Positions 36,413-46,810 of a stretch of DNA of 64,000 bases are shown piece after piece. Under the pieces are notes generated by a model. It worked only from the letters and a program-made list of their open reading frames with translations, ran no database searches and had not been told where the DNA came from. Both the position numbers and the translations under genes were made by a program. This DNA is from Shewanella saliphila. Its GTDB lineage: Bacteria > Pseudomonadota > Gammaproteobacteria > Enterobacterales > Shewanellaceae. The stretch lies in NCBI RefSeq assembly GCF_014648295.1, contig NZ_BMQV01000023.1, positions 1 through 64,000 of the forward strand, in the 5' to 3' direction. The stretch's first letter is position 1; every line of letters begins with the position of its first letter.

Positions 36413-36757
36413 ATGACAAACTTTCCTGAACGTTATAAAGAACTCAGTACCTGGATGGATAAACTCGGGGTGGCTATTCCTCAGACCATGAAAGGGTTTT
36501 CTGAACTGCATAAGGCATCTATTGCTCCTGGAGCATTGGACAGTAAAACCAAAGAGCTTTTAGCCCTTGGTATAGCGATCACGGTTAGATGCGAAGGGTG
36601 TATTGCCTTTCATGTACATGACGCTTTGCAGGCAGGTGCTAGTAAAGAAGAAATTGCTGAAACCGTGTCAGTAGCCATACTGATGGGGGGGGGCCCCGCT
36701 ATGGTTTATGGTATTGAAGCCATGCAAGCCGTAAGTCAATATCAACAGCAGGGGTGA
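36413..36757 (+). CDS. AhpD-like / carboxymuconolactone decarboxylase family protein
   Basis: A 114-residue all-helical protein. CEGCIAFHVHDAL gives the C-x2-C-x3-H redox motif of AhpD, so peroxidase or disulfide-reducing activity is more likely than decarboxylation. Family length is normal for the short one-domain group. It stands ~120 bases before the coiled-coil protein/UbiB pair, which may share its role in stress. Confidence 0.85.
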   Translation: MTNFPERYKELSTWMDKLGVAIPQTMKGFSELHKASIAPGALDSKTKELLALGIAITVRCEGCIAFHVHDALQAGASKEEIAETVSVAILMGGGPAMVYGIEAMQAVSQYQQQG

Positions 36758-36878
36758 TAACCTAACCTAATACTCAGAATCCAACAACACAGTAAAAACT
36801 GAATTAACCATAGTTGATTAACGAGTCGATTCTTGTGTGGATTTTCCGAGCAGTGTTAAATTGTGTAGGAGAATAGTG

Positions 36879-37559
36879 ATGGGTACAGTCAAAAGTGAAA
36901 CAAGTCATCATCAACCTCTCGAAGATGCCATCAAAGATGCGGTTGAGGCTGATAATAATATTAGAGAAGAGGTTCGTCGTATTACCCTTAACGTATTGAG
37001 TGACGGTAAGTTAAATATTGATGAGATTACTCAAGTGACTCACCGCGTGGTCAAAGGTGCCGGTTTAGGGGCTGTTATTCATGGGCCAGATGGGCGAAAC
37101 AAGTTGGCAAATGCTGTTGCGGGTCTTGATGATGCATTATGCTCTGCCGCAGAAGCATCCAAATTAGCCATTGAAGAAGCAAGTTCCCACGTCAAAACAT
37201 TCAGTAAACAAGATTTGCAGCACGCTATAAAAGACCTTAATGACCTTGAAAGTATGTATTTAGAGACGTTAAAAGACGTGGCTAAAGAGACAAGTGAGAC
37301 AGTGTCGGAAACCCTCAATGATTTAGTTCGTCATGGTCGTTTAACCGGCACAGGCATTGGCCAAAAAGCAACAGAAACGGCTAAACTGTTAAATGATCAA
37401 CTCAGTGAACGATTAAGCGAAACGGTTTCAGCCGGCGTTGATTCTGCATCGAAAGTCACCAGTAACCTTGCATATGCGGCGGCAGGCTTTCTTGAGGCGA
37501 TTGCACAAACCTTGGATAAAAAAATAACCTCTACCTCTTCAGAAAACGAACATAAATAG
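36879..37559 (+). CDS. Alpha-helical protein of the DUF6781 type, partner of the UbiB-like kinase
   Basis: A 226-residue soluble, almost wholly helical protein rich in Thr, Ser and Glu, with long amphipathic stretches (residues ~85-190). No catalytic motif or export signal is seen. TAGGAG 7 bases before ATG 36879 decides this start over the frame start at 36837. It is separated by 11 bases from the UbiB-like gene, a pairing that suggests a common function. The DUF assignment is from memory and tentative. Confidence 0.72.
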   Translation: MGTVKSETSHHQPLEDAIKDAVEADNNIREEVRRITLNVLSDGKLNIDEITQVTHRVVKGAGLGAVIHGPDGRNKLANAVAGLDDALCSAAEASKLAIEEASSHVKTFSKQDLQHAIKDLNDLESMYLETLKDVAKETSETVSETLNDLVRHGRLTGTGIGQKATETAKLLNDQLSERLSETVSAGVDSASKVTSNLAYAAAGFLEAIAQTLDKKITSTSSENEHK

Positions 37560-37570
37560 ATAGGTGAGCC

Positions 37571-39253
37571 ATGCTGTGGGAGACGTTAAGTACTGCACGA
37601 GATATTGGCCGACTGAATGAACTCGCTTCGGTCTTGATCCGTTATGGCTTCGGTGATGTGCTGCGCAGACTGGGTTTGGCGAATATCGTTAACGATGCCG
37701 GTAAAGCATTGAATTGGAAGCATGCTCCAGATATCACCAATCTAGAATCCCCCGTTAGGTTTTGTCATGCATTGACCGAAATGGGGCCCACTTTTATTAA
37801 GCTCGGCCAGATCCTTGCGACACGTTCAGATTTGTTTTCTTCTGAATGGACAACTGAGTTTAAAAAGTTACAAAATCAAGTACCTTCGGTGCCATTTGAT
37901 TTAATCATTGAACAATTACAACACGATTTAGGTTGTAGCCCACACGACGCTTTTGCCGAGTTTGATCCAACCCCTTTTGCCGCAGCATCTATTGCCCAAG
38001 TTCATCGAGCTCGATTACAAGATGGTACTGAGGTGATTGTTAAGGTGCGTAGACCGGGCATTCAAGCGTCAATGGAAGCTGATTTGCGATTACTTGCGCG
38101 TATTGCTGAGTTAATGGAGTCTGAGTCAACCGCGTTACGCCGTTTTAAACCGCGTGAAGTCGTTCGTCAATTTACCCATTCTTTGCGGCGGGAATTGGAT
38201 TTATTAGCCGAGTGTCGCAACGCTGAAAGAATCGCCAAAAATTTTGAAGGTGATCCTAATATTGTTATCCCTAAAATTTATTGGCAGTGGTGCAGTGAAC
38301 GTGTCAATGTTCAACAATTTATTGATGGTATTCCTGGCCAAGATATTACAGCAGTGGAGAAGGCGGGTTTAGACAGAAAACAACTAGCCCATTATGGAGG
38401 ACAAGCGGCATTAAAAATGATTTTAATTGATGGTTTTTATCATGCTGATCCTCACCAAGGTAATATTTTTTATTTGCCAGAAAATCACATTGCTTTTATT
38501 GATTTTGGTTTGGTGGGACGCTTATCTTTTGAGCGCCGTCATCAAGTAGTCACACTGTTACATAGTATGGTTGAGCTAGATGCTCCTCGAGTTGTGGATG
38601 TGTTACTCGATTGGGCTGGCGACCCTCCGTTAAATTGTCAACATTTGAGTTTTGAAGTTGAAGAGTTTATTGATAAATATCACGGTGTGTCATTAAAAAG
38701 CGTCCATTTAGGCATGATGCTCACTGAGCTGATGTCACTGCTCAGAGAGCATGGACTGAGCTTACCTCCTGATATCATTATTTTGATTAAAGCCTTGATA
38801 ATACTTGAAAGTGTTGCGCAGCAGTTAGACCCTGAGTTTAATATGGTGTCTGAAGCAAAGCCTTTATTACATCAGCTTATGTTAGACCGGACCGCCCCCG
38901 ATGCCATCGCCAAAAGAGGTTGGCAAGCCATTGTCGACGCCACAGAATTGTTAACTGGATTACCGCAAGATTTACAACAATTGTTACGTTCAGCACGTAG
39001 AGGAAGATTCCAGTTCCATGTTGATATCACACGGTTAAAAACCTTTGGAAATCAACTTGACCGAGCCGCTAGCAGGGTGGCTATTGGTAATGTGGTTGCG
39101 GCGATGATAATTGGATCCTCTATCGTCATGACAGTTGACGGCGGTCCAACATTATTTGGTTTACCATTATTTGGCATATTGGGGTTTATAAGTGCGCTAG
39201 TGGGGGGAATATGGTTATTGTTCTCTATCTGGTCCAGTGGACGGTGGAAATAA
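37571..39253 (+). CDS. AarF/UbiB-family atypical kinase
   Basis: A 560-residue membrane-associated protein-kinase-like ATPase. The family's KxGQ motif is in PTFIKLGQILATRSDL, the Ala-rich nucleotide loop is AAASIAQVHRA, the ATP Lys is in VIVKVRRPG, and the catalytic blocks are YHADPHQGN and IDFGLVGRL. Two C-terminal hydrophobic helices anchor it. True UbiB of ubiquinone synthesis is in ubiE-ubiJ-ubiB, so this is probably a second paralogue coupled to the preceding helical protein. Confidence 0.88.
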   Translation: MLWETLSTARDIGRLNELASVLIRYGFGDVLRRLGLANIVNDAGKALNWKHAPDITNLESPVRFCHALTEMGPTFIKLGQILATRSDLFSSEWTTEFKKLQNQVPSVPFDLIIEQLQHDLGCSPHDAFAEFDPTPFAAASIAQVHRARLQDGTEVIVKVRRPGIQASMEADLRLLARIAELMESESTALRRFKPREVVRQFTHSLRRELDLLAECRNAERIAKNFEGDPNIVIPKIYWQWCSERVNVQQFIDGIPGQDITAVEKAGLDRKQLAHYGGQAALKMILIDGFYHADPHQGNIFYLPENHIAFIDFGLVGRLSFERRHQVVTLLHSMVELDAPRVVDVLLDWAGDPPLNCQHLSFEVEEFIDKYHGVSLKSVHLGMMLTELMSLLREHGLSLPPDIIILIKALIILESVAQQLDPEFNMVSEAKPLLHQLMLDRTAPDAIAKRGWQAIVDATELLTGLPQDLQQLLRSARRGRFQFHVDITRLKTFGNQLDRAASRVAIGNVVAAMIIGSSIVMTVDGGPTLFGLPLFGILGFISALVGGIWLLFSIWSSGRWK

Positions 39254-39594
39254 ATTGATTTTAATCGTCAGCACCCTCGCAAACGATAACAATAGATAAA
39301 GATGTCCTGCCAAATTACTTCCAATCGTGTAAGCCGACAATCCAGCAATCTGACAATCCCAACAATCCCAACAATCCCAACAATCCCAACAATCCCAACA
39401 ATCCCGTCATTCCGCGAACCGACAATACAGCCGTAGACATTGATAAACCATTGCACATAAACAACAGTAAATCACTGGGAGTAAAAAGACTAAAAATCAA
39501 TAAATAACTAAAATATGATTAAAAATTAGAAATTTACAGAAATAGTGTCAAATATAGTCTATATAGTTAGCAGTTCTTTAAATGGAGAGTAAAG
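39254..39594. other. Intergenic region with 9-bp tandem repeat
   Basis: About 340 bases holding the tandem repeat at 39353-39406 and presumably the chemoreceptor promoter close to its start. No gene is supported; the two open minus-strand frames simply translate the repeat. Confidence 0.5.
39353..39406. repeat. Six tandem copies of a 9-bp unit
   Basis: Five exact ACAATCCCA units followed by ACAATCCCG. Degenerate related units (GACAATCCAGCAATC before it) suggest growth by slippage. Likely to vary in copy number between strains. Confidence 0.95.
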
Positions 39595-41268
39595 ATGAAC
39601 CTTAAAAGTCGCGGGAAGCTACTGCTATTAACAATGTTACCACTATTCCTTATTACCTTACTTGTTACTATCACTTTTTATTTGAATCTCACTTCGGATC
39701 TTGAAGGTCAAGCAATTGATTATAAAAAGGAATTGGTTGCAAGAAATCAAGCCTTCCTGAAAGCCAATTTGCGTTTGGGCCGTACCGCCATTAAAGCTCT
39801 TTATGACGCCGATGTGAATGGTAATAATAAACAACAGGCTAAGATCATCCTTAAAAATATGCGCTTTGCCGATGATGGCTATTTCTTTGCTTATGATTCC
39901 ACAGGGCTCAATACTCTGCACGCCATAAAACCTGAGTTAGAAGGTAAAAACTTATACGGTCTAAAAGATGAAAATGGGGTGCCAGTCATTGCCGGATTAA
40001 TTGACGCGGCAACCAAGGGCGATGGATTCCTCAATTTTTCATGGAATAAACCCTCCATTAATGCCCTGGCACCAAAACTGGGATATGCCGAGTACTTAGA
40101 TAAATGGGATTGGGTATTGGGCACGGGCATTTATGTTGATGACGTTGATAAGCAAGTTGCTCAATACATCGAACAGCGGCAAACCTTGTTAGAGAAAGAT
40201 TTGAGTTTTGCTATTATGGTTGCCATTTTGGGGTTAGTTATTACCGCTGTGATTGTGATTATTGTGGTTAATCGCTCTCTTACCCCGTTAAATACAATGC
40301 TAGATAAACTCAATGAAATTGCCCATGGTAATGGTGACTTAACCGGTCGCCTGCAAACTCAAGGTAAAGATGAACTTGCTGAACTAGGTGATGCATTCAA
40401 TCAGTTTATGGATACGTTACAACCCATAATAGACAAAGTAAAAAACAGCTCGGTTGCAGTACAACAAGCGGCAAAAAGCCTAGATTCACAAACCAGTAAC
40501 TCTGTGAAAACCATGCATATGCATAGCCAGGAAACAGAAAAGGTGGTGTCGGCGATTACTGAGATGTCTGCAACCGCGAAGGAAGTTGCCAATAATACCA
40601 ATACGACGTCAGTTGCCATTAGCGCCGCTAATAATGAGATAAGTAGTGCTCAACAAGAAGTGTTTAAAGCGATTGAAAGTATTAATCAGCTTGTTTCAGA
40701 GGTGAATACCACCTCTGATGCGATAAAATCATTAAGTGACCAAACAGATCGCATTACCAGTGTGACTGATGTTATTGGTAGTATTGCAGAACAAACTAAT
40801 CTTTTGGCACTGAACGCTGCAATTGAAGCGGCTAGAGCGGGCGAACAAGGGCGAGGCTTTGCGGTTGTTGCAGATGAAGTTCGTACGCTTGCAAGCAGAA
40901 CCCAAACCAGTACCCAAGAAATTAATGAGATGCTGATTAATTTGCAAGTGGGTGTTAAAGACGCCGTGACCACAATGTCTACTAGCCAACAACGCGGCGA
41001 ACAAACAATCCAAGACTCATCTGTCATACAAACACGACTATCCGACATCCAAAAAGTGGTTGCTGACATTCATGATATGGGGATGCAAACTACAGCTGCA
41101 GCAGAAGAACAGAGTGTTGTGGCTGAAGATATCACGACTAACTTGACCCATATCCAAGAGATTGTGTTTGAATTGAATGATGACTTAGAGAAAGCTGCAA
41201 CAATTAGCTCTTCATTGGCCAATTCAGGTAGTCAATTAAATGAGTTGGTTGGACATTTTAAAACATAA
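39595..41268 (+). CDS. Methyl-accepting chemotaxis protein with single-Cache sensor
   Basis: A 557-residue inner-membrane chemoreceptor. TM1 at ~8-28 and TM2 at ~205-226 bracket a periplasmic sCache_2-type domain ([38 protein letters not shown]). A HAMP domain follows (~228-280) and a long coiled coil with the signalling tip [31 protein letters not shown]. No C-terminal CheR-binding pentapeptide is present. sCache receptors commonly bind small carboxylates, but the ligand is unknown. GGAG precedes the ATG. Confidence 0.94.
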   Translation: MNLKSRGKLLLLTMLPLFLITLLVTITFYLNLTSDLEGQAIDYKKELVARNQAFLKANLRLGRTAIKALYDADVNGNNKQQAKIILKNMRFADDGYFFAYDSTGLNTLHAIKPELEGKNLYGLKDENGVPVIAGLIDAATKGDGFLNFSWNKPSINALAPKLGYAEYLDKWDWVLGTGIYVDDVDKQVAQYIEQRQTLLEKDLSFAIMVAILGLVITAVIVIIVVNRSLTPLNTMLDKLNEIAHGNGDLTGRLQTQGKDELAELGDAFNQFMDTLQPIIDKVKNSSVAVQQAAKSLDSQTSNSVKTMHMHSQETEKVVSAITEMSATAKEVANNTNTTSVAISAANNEISSAQQEVFKAIESINQLVSEVNTTSDAIKSLSDQTDRITSVTDVIGSIAEQTNLLALNAAIEAARAGEQGRGFAVVADEVRTLASRTQTSTQEINEMLINLQVGVKDAVTTMSTSQQRGEQTIQDSSVIQTRLSDIQKVVADIHDMGMQTTAAAEEQSVVAEDITTNLTHIQEIVFELNDDLEKAATISSSLANSGSQLNELVGHFKT

Positions 41269-41307
41269 TATTCATCAGTTTATTAAGCTCGTGCAAGTAA
41301 AAATGTA

Positions 41308-41340
41308 ACCCCCCATATGATGAGTCATGATATGGGGGTA
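41308..41340. terminator. Strong hairpin after the chemoreceptor gene
   Basis: CCCCCATAT pairs with ATATGGGGG, with a further ATGA/TCAT pair inside. No T-run follows, so it may be an RNA-stabilising or factor-dependent end rather than an intrinsic terminator. Confidence 0.45.
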
Positions 41341-41479
41341 CTGGAATGAGAACATGGCCATATATGGCTTGGTTTTGATAAGCTGTTATGTGCTTTAACA
41401 GTGATACCTTAAAGTTTGCAACAAACAAAATAGCTGTTAAGTTGTTAGTTGCTTCAATCAACTCTTGATGGTGGTTATT

Positions 41480-41641
41480 ATGAAAATATGCAATAAAAAA
41501 AGTACAGCTATTAGTCTTATGTGGGCGGCGGCTATTTTATCGGCAGCTATTTTAGATGCCCCACAATTTTTAACATTGGTGATACTCCCTGTTCTAGGGT
41601 TCATGTCAGTAACCATGTTGAATAAAACAAACAATGCTTAA
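41480..41641 (+). CDS. Small membrane protein (53 residues), function unknown
   Basis: ATG frame of 54 codons. A basic N-terminus (MKICNKKSTAIS) is followed by two short hydrophobic stretches (LMWAAAILSAAIL and FLTLVILPVLGFMSVTML) joined by DAPQ, a helical-hairpin pattern. The upstream GATGGTGG is a weak ribosome site. No family is recognised. It could be a chance open frame, but composition favours a real membrane peptide. Confidence 0.45.
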   Translation: MKICNKKSTAISLMWAAAILSAAILDAPQFLTLVILPVLGFMSVTMLNKTNNA

Positions 41642-41768
41642 ATCAAGCTGTTTTTGGGTTTATAGCGAATAAAAGTACATAACACATTTGAACCTCCCGC
41701 CAGTGATATAGATGGGCGAGCATTCTTGCTTATGCAGGGTATTTGACTCGTTTGCCGTCAAAGTAAAA

Positions 41769-41999
41769 TCAATGAACCCCCTCTAGCCAAGGCGCTTGCT
41801 TTCCAAAAAGACCAGAGTTTAAGTTAAACGTGCCAACGAGCTTGTATTGATTGAATAATTGAATGAGTTCTTTATCTTGGACTAAGCCATCATCATAATT
41901 AAAAATAACCGCCTTTTTAGCTCCGTTAGGATAAGTTAATTCAGCTGAATTAACTGGTGTTACAAAAATCAAAAAAATGATAATAAGCAAAAGTTTCAT
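41769..41999 (-). pseudogene. Polysaccharide deacetylase, 3'-truncated
   Basis: Signal peptide (MKLLLIIIFLIFVTPVNS) followed by the first ~55 residues of a NodB-type deacetylase: KKAVIFNYDDGLVQD with the metal-binding Asp pair and VGTFNLNSGLFGKQAPW. The frame then stops (EGVH), losing the HxxxH motif and catalytic base, against ~200 or more residues in intact enzymes. Its ATG overlaps the stop of the upstream SGNH gene (TAATG), so the two formed an operon. It must be inactive. Confidence 0.8.
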
Positions 42000-42724
42000 T
42001 AAAGTGTTTCCATGTATGGAAGTAATTGTTGTTTCCAAAGCTCATAGCCTTCACGGTTCAAATGTGCCCCGTCAGTGGTAAATTTTGGATTTAATGTGCC
42101 CTGAGGAGTTAAAAATACTCCGTGAAGATCTATATAGGTAAACTTTTTATCGTTAATTTGTTTGACCTGTAGTTTGACTGAATGCGCTAACGCTGTAATG
42201 AAATCTCTATAGTCTGGCAACAGGCTTTGCACGTAAATGCGAGTAGTTGGCAAGGCTTGATGTATCTACTCTGTAATCTTTTCAATGTTGAGGCTGACTG
42301 AAGATAAGCTTTTGATTTTTTGCTGATAATACAAATTAAAAATGTCATTAATTCCTATCATGATGAACACGGATTTTGGCGGATTAGCTTTCATTTCTTC
42401 TAAGCGTGCCAGTACGCCATAGGTCATATCACCTTTTATACCGCGGTTTCGTACCGCTAAATCACCAAAACGTCGTCCCCAACTCATGCCTTGTTCGGTA
42501 ATGCTATCACCAATAAATACAATATCTCCCGCTTCTAAAGGCTGTAAATTAAACATTGTCATGCGGTCATTGTAATGGTTCTTTAACCATTCAGATTGAA
42601 AAGGTATTTGTTGCAAGGGCTCACTAAAAGACGGACTACACATGATAGTCAACATTAACAGTAGTGAGACATTAATCATTTTTTGCCATACACAATGACG
42701 AGTTTTTTTTAATTGATATGCCAT
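41999..42724 (-). pseudogene. SGNH/GDSL hydrolase interrupted by one in-frame amber codon
   Basis: Exported lipase/esterase-type hydrolase. The nucleophile block is FIGDSITEQG, Gly/Asn blocks are NRGIKGDMTYG and IGINDIF, and the catalytic Asp-His is in DGAHLNREGYELW. A single TAG at 42266-42268 splits the gene after EKITE; the reading frame continues unchanged (IHQALPTTRIYVQSLLP) to the natural end. The member is probably a sialate or xylan acetylesterase-like enzyme. It becomes functional again only by reversion or suppression, and the partner deacetylase is truncated too. Confidence 0.85.
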
Positions 42725-43485
42725 GTTAGCTCTTTAATAATGAAAGTGATCGAGTGATCACATAATGAAGTTAATTTTATTCTAGCCTTAAAAAATTAAT
42801 TAAAAATGTGCTGCAATCGTATTCAAAGCGGTTCATCAGAAAAGTTAAGGCATTTATAGGGTAAAAAATAAACCCAGTTATCGCTAAAATAGCGACGAGC
42901 CTAAAACCCCAGATTACATCAGTTTTCAGCAGCGCTAATCTCAGTGACAAAGGTGAGCAGCAGAACGATTTCTTGCGTTATCATCAGCAGTTGTTGGTTT
43001 GCAAGAGGCTAAGCCAGTCATTGGAAAAATAAAGAGTTATACGAAAGCCTTAAATTTAAGTGAAAGCAAGTCACAGGCAAAAACGATACCTAATGTAACC
43101 TGTAAACCACCAGTAAACATTGATTGTTTTTATTTCCGTACAATTAGTCGCCCACTAACACAAAGGTGATAATATGCTTAACTTTGTAAAATTCACATCT
43201 TAATGTGAGCGGTTTTCATATAGGCTTTCTTTAAATGCAATGTTCGGTTACTGTTTGATTTACAGGAAATAGTACTTATTTGGTGCGCTTGCTGCACTAT
43301 GTTAGAACTGCGCATTTATTTTTAACATTTTTGTAAAGCGAATACTTGCCCAGAAGACTTATTTACACGATTCAACAGCGTAATTGCCTTTATTTAATTG
43401 GAATAAATATTGCTAGAGCAACAATAGGATACGACGTGTTTTAGGGTTTTTATATGGTTGCACATTATTAAAGAGGGATTTATTG
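42725..43485. other. Gene-free stretch upstream of the transglutaminase cluster
   Basis: About 760 bases. One open frame of ~55 codons without a start (42865-43031, NPVIAKIATSLKPQITSVF ...) looks protein-like and may be a gene remnant. AT-rich sequence from 43100 on probably holds the promoter of the cluster. Nothing else is recognised. Confidence 0.45.
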
Positions 43486-46400
43486 ATGACAATTACAGTT
43501 GGTATAGCGCACCATACTCAGTATAAGTACGATCGGTTAGTGAATATGGGGCCGCACATATTCCGCTTACGCCCAGCACCGCACTGCCGTACTAAGATTA
43601 AAAGTTACTCTTTAAAAATCATTCCTGAAGATCATTACATTAATTGGCAGCAAGATCCTTTTGGTAACTATCAGGCGCGGGTAGTGTTCAATCAACCCAC
43701 TAAAGAGTTTAGTTTTACCGTTGATTTAGTGGCTGAAATGACGGTGATTAACCCTTTCGATTTTTTCTTAGAAGACTACGCAGAAGAGTTTCCATTTGTT
43801 TATGATGCGGTCACAAAAGCCGAACTTAGCCTCTATTTAAAAAAACGCAAACCCAGCAAAAAATTTCAAGAACTTATCGAGTCATTACAACCTAAAAAGC
43901 CGCTGCGAAGTGTCGATTTTTTGGTTGCCGTTAACCAGGCCATTTATGATTTAGTGGATTATGGCATTCGTCTTGAACCCGGTGTACAAACCCCAAATGA
44001 TACCCTGACTAAGCAATCGGGTTCATGCCGTGACTCAGCCTGGTTATTAGTGCAGCTGTTTCGTCATTTAGGATTAGCTTCGCGCTTTGTTTCTGGTTAT
44101 TTAGTGCAATTAACCTCAGATCAAAAATCGTTAGATGGCCCAAGCGGTCCAGAGCAAGACTTCACTGATTTACATGCTTGGACTGAAGTGTATATCCCAG
44201 GAGCTGGCTGGATTGGGCTTGACCCTACCTCTGGTTTGTTTGCCGGAGAAGGCCATATTCCGCTTGCATGTACTCCCGAACCTAGCGCCGCCGCACCAGT
44301 GACGGGCGGGATCGATGACTGTGAATCAGAGTTCAGTTTTTATAATAAAGTGACTCGTGTACATGAAGACCCGCGGGTAACTAAACCTTATTCAGAAACG
44401 CAGTGGACATCAATTAATCGTCTCGGCTTACAAGTTGATAAAGCCTATGATGAATACGGCATACATTTGACCATGGGCGGTGAGCCGACGTTTATTTCTA
44501 TTGATGATATGGAACACCCGCAATGGAATACTGAAGCCGACGGTAAAGAAAAAAGGGCATTAGCTCAAAATCTATTTGTCGAAATGAATAAAGTGTTTAC
44601 CCAGGGTGGTTTTACCCATTATGGCCAAGGGAAATGGTATCCAGGCGAGCCTTTACCGCGCTGGCAATACGCGTGTTATTGGCGTAAAGACGGCGTAGCA
44701 TTATGGCAAGATGCGAGTCTACTCGCTGATCCAAACAAAGATTATAAATTAGATCATACCGACACCAAACGATTCGCAGAGACATTTTGCGAACTGATCG
44801 GCATTGATAATAAAGCCTTAACCACAGTGTACGAAGACATTCTCTACCATTTATGGCAAGAAGCCTCATTACCGGTTGAAATAGGCCCCAAGCAACCAGA
44901 GTTGCTGCATGCCATGAGCCGTAAAGGCTTACTCGAAAAAATGGAACGTGGCATTGAAAAACCTGTTGGATATGTGGTGCCACTGCAATGGCATGATAAA
45001 CGTCATTGTTGGCAATCTTGCACTTGGGAATTTAAGCGTGGCCATTGCTTTTTACTCCCCGGAGAGTCGCCATTAGGTTATCGCTTACCATTAGACAGCC
45101 TTGAGTGGTCGGGTAATATTATTGACCGCGATCCTTATGATATTCCTGATTCTTTTACAAAGGCGAAAAAAGTCAAAAAAGGCTTTATTGGCAAAGAGAT
45201 GATTAAAACCGCGCTGGCCTTTGAGGTAAGAGAAGGGCGTTTATATATCTTTATGCCACCAACCAGCCATTTTGAACACTATATGGACTTATTAAATGCC
45301 ATTGAAGCGGCAGCAAAAGCGCTTAGCATGCCGGTGGTGATTGAAGGTTATAGTCCACCTAAAGACAGTCGAATCGAAAAATACGCTGTAACACCCGACC
45401 CAGGTGTGATTGAGGTGAACATTCACCCATCGAATTCTTGGGAGCAGTTAGTTGAAAGGACCACCACCTTATATGGATTAGCAAAAGCATCCCGCTTAGG
45501 CACTGATAAGTTTATGGCCGATGGTCGCCATACAGGTACCGGTGGCGGTAACCATGTGACGTTAGGCGGCGAAACACCCGACCAAAGTCCTTTTTTGCGT
45601 CGACCTGATATTTTACGCAGCTTTATCACTTACTGGCAGCATCACCCTGGCTTGTCGTATTTATTCTCAGGTTTGTTCATTGGGCCAACCAGCCAAGCCC
45701 CTCGTGTTGATGAGGCACGTGATGAAGTGCTCTATGAGCTAGAGATTGCATTTTCACATATGCCAGAAGGCGAGGTGCCCCAACCTTGGTTAGTTGACCG
45801 CTTATTACGGCATTTATTAGTTGATTTAACCGGTAATACGCACCGAGCTGAATTTTGTATCGATAAATTATATTCACCAGACTCATCTACAGGTCGTTTA
45901 GGCATCGTAGAGTTTAGGGGCTTTGAAATGCCGCCTCATGAACAAATGAGCCTAGTGCAAATGCTATTGCTGCGCACCTTGTTGGCCTGGTTTTGGAAAA
46001 AGCCTTATCACAAGCCGCTGATCCGCTGGGGAACTGAGTTACACGACAAATACTTATTACCACAATATGTCGAAAACGATTTAGCACAAGTCTGTAGAGA
46101 CTTACAACAAGATGGTTTTCAGTTTCAATTTAACTGGTTAAATCCATTTTTTGAATTTAGATTTCCGGTATGTGGTACACGTGAGCTTGATAACGTGACA
46201 CTAGAGTTAAGAACCGCAATTGAACCCTGGCACGTACTCGGTGAAGAGGCGAGTGCTTCTGGCACTGCAAGGTATGTTGATTCGTCATTAGAAAGAGTGC
46301 AAATAAAAGTACAAGGCAGTATTGGCGATCGTTATGTGGTGACCTGTAATGGCCGTCATGTGCCACTCAAACCGGTTAAAGGTAACGCTAAAGATGAACA

Positions 46401-46797
46401 GTTTGCCGGCATTCGATATCGAGCCTGGCAGCCACCATCAGCGTTACACCCAACCATTGGCGTACATGCTCCGCTGGTTTTTGATTTGATTGATACCTGG
46501 GAAGGTCGGTCGTTAGGCGGTTTTGTCTATCATGTTAGCCATGCGGGAGGGCGAAATCCTGAAACATTGCCTGTTAATGCCTTTGAAGCAGAAGGGCGCA
46601 GAGTGGCAAGATTTTGGGAGCATGGGCACACGCCATCGATATTACCCTCGGATCTGCCTAGTTGGCTGCCATCGGCTGTAACCCACCGATTTGAGGCCGC
46701 TGAAAAGGTCAGTGAATTTGTTGTACCAGAGGTTGAAAGTATTAATCCTGATTACCCTAATACCCTGGATTTACGCCGACAACCTAAGTTTAAGTAA
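43486..46797 (+). CDS. Transglutaminase-like cysteine protease fused to DUF2126
   Basis: A 1103-residue cytoplasmic protein, first in the cluster. An N-terminal beta domain (~1-90) leads to the transglutaminase-like fold with triad Cys181 (SGSCRDSAWL), His230 (LHAWTEVYIP) and Asp246 (LDPTSG). The remaining ~800 residues are DUF2126 (DEYGIHLTMGGEPTFIS ... ADGRHTGTGGGNHVTLGG), which resembles a glutamine-synthetase/GCS-like ligase fold in published predictions. ATG 43486 with AGAGGGA is chosen. The fold is used by bacterial peptidases rather than for protein crosslinking. The substrate is unknown; context suggests peptides made by the ATP-grasp ligases downstream. Confidence 0.9.
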   Translation: MTITVGIAHHTQYKYDRLVNMGPHIFRLRPAPHCRTKIKSYSLKIIPEDHYINWQQDPFGNYQARVVFNQPTKEFSFTVDLVAEMTVINPFDFFLEDYAEEFPFVYDAVTKAELSLYLKKRKPSKKFQELIESLQPKKPLRSVDFLVAVNQAIYDLVDYGIRLEPGVQTPNDTLTKQSGSCRDSAWLLVQLFRHLGLASRFVSGYLVQLTSDQKSLDGPSGPEQDFTDLHAWTEVYIPGAGWIGLDPTSGLFAGEGHIPLACTPEPSAAAPVTGGIDDCESEFSFYNKVTRVHEDPRVTKPYSETQWTSINRLGLQVDKAYDEYGIHLTMGGEPTFISIDDMEHPQWNTEADGKEKRALAQNLFVEMNKVFTQGGFTHYGQGKWYPGEPLPRWQYACYWRKDGVALWQDASLLADPNKDYKLDHTDTKRFAETFCELIGIDNKALTTVYEDILYHLWQEASLPVEIGPKQPELLHAMSRKGLLEKMERGIEKPVGYVVPLQWHDKRHCWQSCTWEFKRGHCFLLPGESPLGYRLPLDSLEWSGNIIDRDPYDIPDSFTKAKKVKKGFIGKEMIKTALAFEVREGRLYIFMPPTSHFEHYMDLLNAIEAAAKALSMPVVIEGYSPPKDSRIEKYAVTPDPGVIEVNIHPSNSWEQLVERTTTLYGLAKASRLGTDKFMADGRHTGTGGGNHVTLGGETPDQSPFLRRPDILRSFITYWQHHPGLSYLFSGLFIGPTSQAPRVDEARDEVLYELEIAFSHMPEGEVPQPWLVDRLLRHLLVDLTGNTHRAEFCIDKLYSPDSSTGRLGIVEFRGFEMPPHEQMSLVQMLLLRTLLAWFWKKPYHKPLIRWGTELHDKYLLPQYVENDLAQVCRDLQQDGFQFQFNWLNPFFEFRFPVCGTRELDNVTLELRTAIEPWHVLGEEASASGTARYVDSSLERVQIKVQGSIGDRYVVTCNGRHVPLKPVKGNAKDEQFAGIRYRAWQPPSALHPTIGVHAPLVFDLIDTWEGRSLGGFVYHVSHAGGRNPETLPVNAFEAEGRRVARFWEHGHTPSILPSDLPSWLPSAVTHRFEAAEKVSEFVVPEVESINPDYPNTLDLRRQPKFK

Positions 46798-46810
46798 TCA
46801 TAGCGATATT

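Noticed and set aside
39353-39406. Tandem repeat considered as CRISPR
   Set aside because: Nine-base units abut with no spacers and no cas genes are present.
42865-43031. Protein-like frame of ~55 codons without start codon
   Set aside because: No ATG, GTG or TTG near its beginning and no family recognised; mentioned only as possible gene remnant.
43184-43210. TCACA..TGTGA inverted repeat before the transglutaminase cluster
   Set aside because: Arms are in the opposite order to a CRP site and the match is short.
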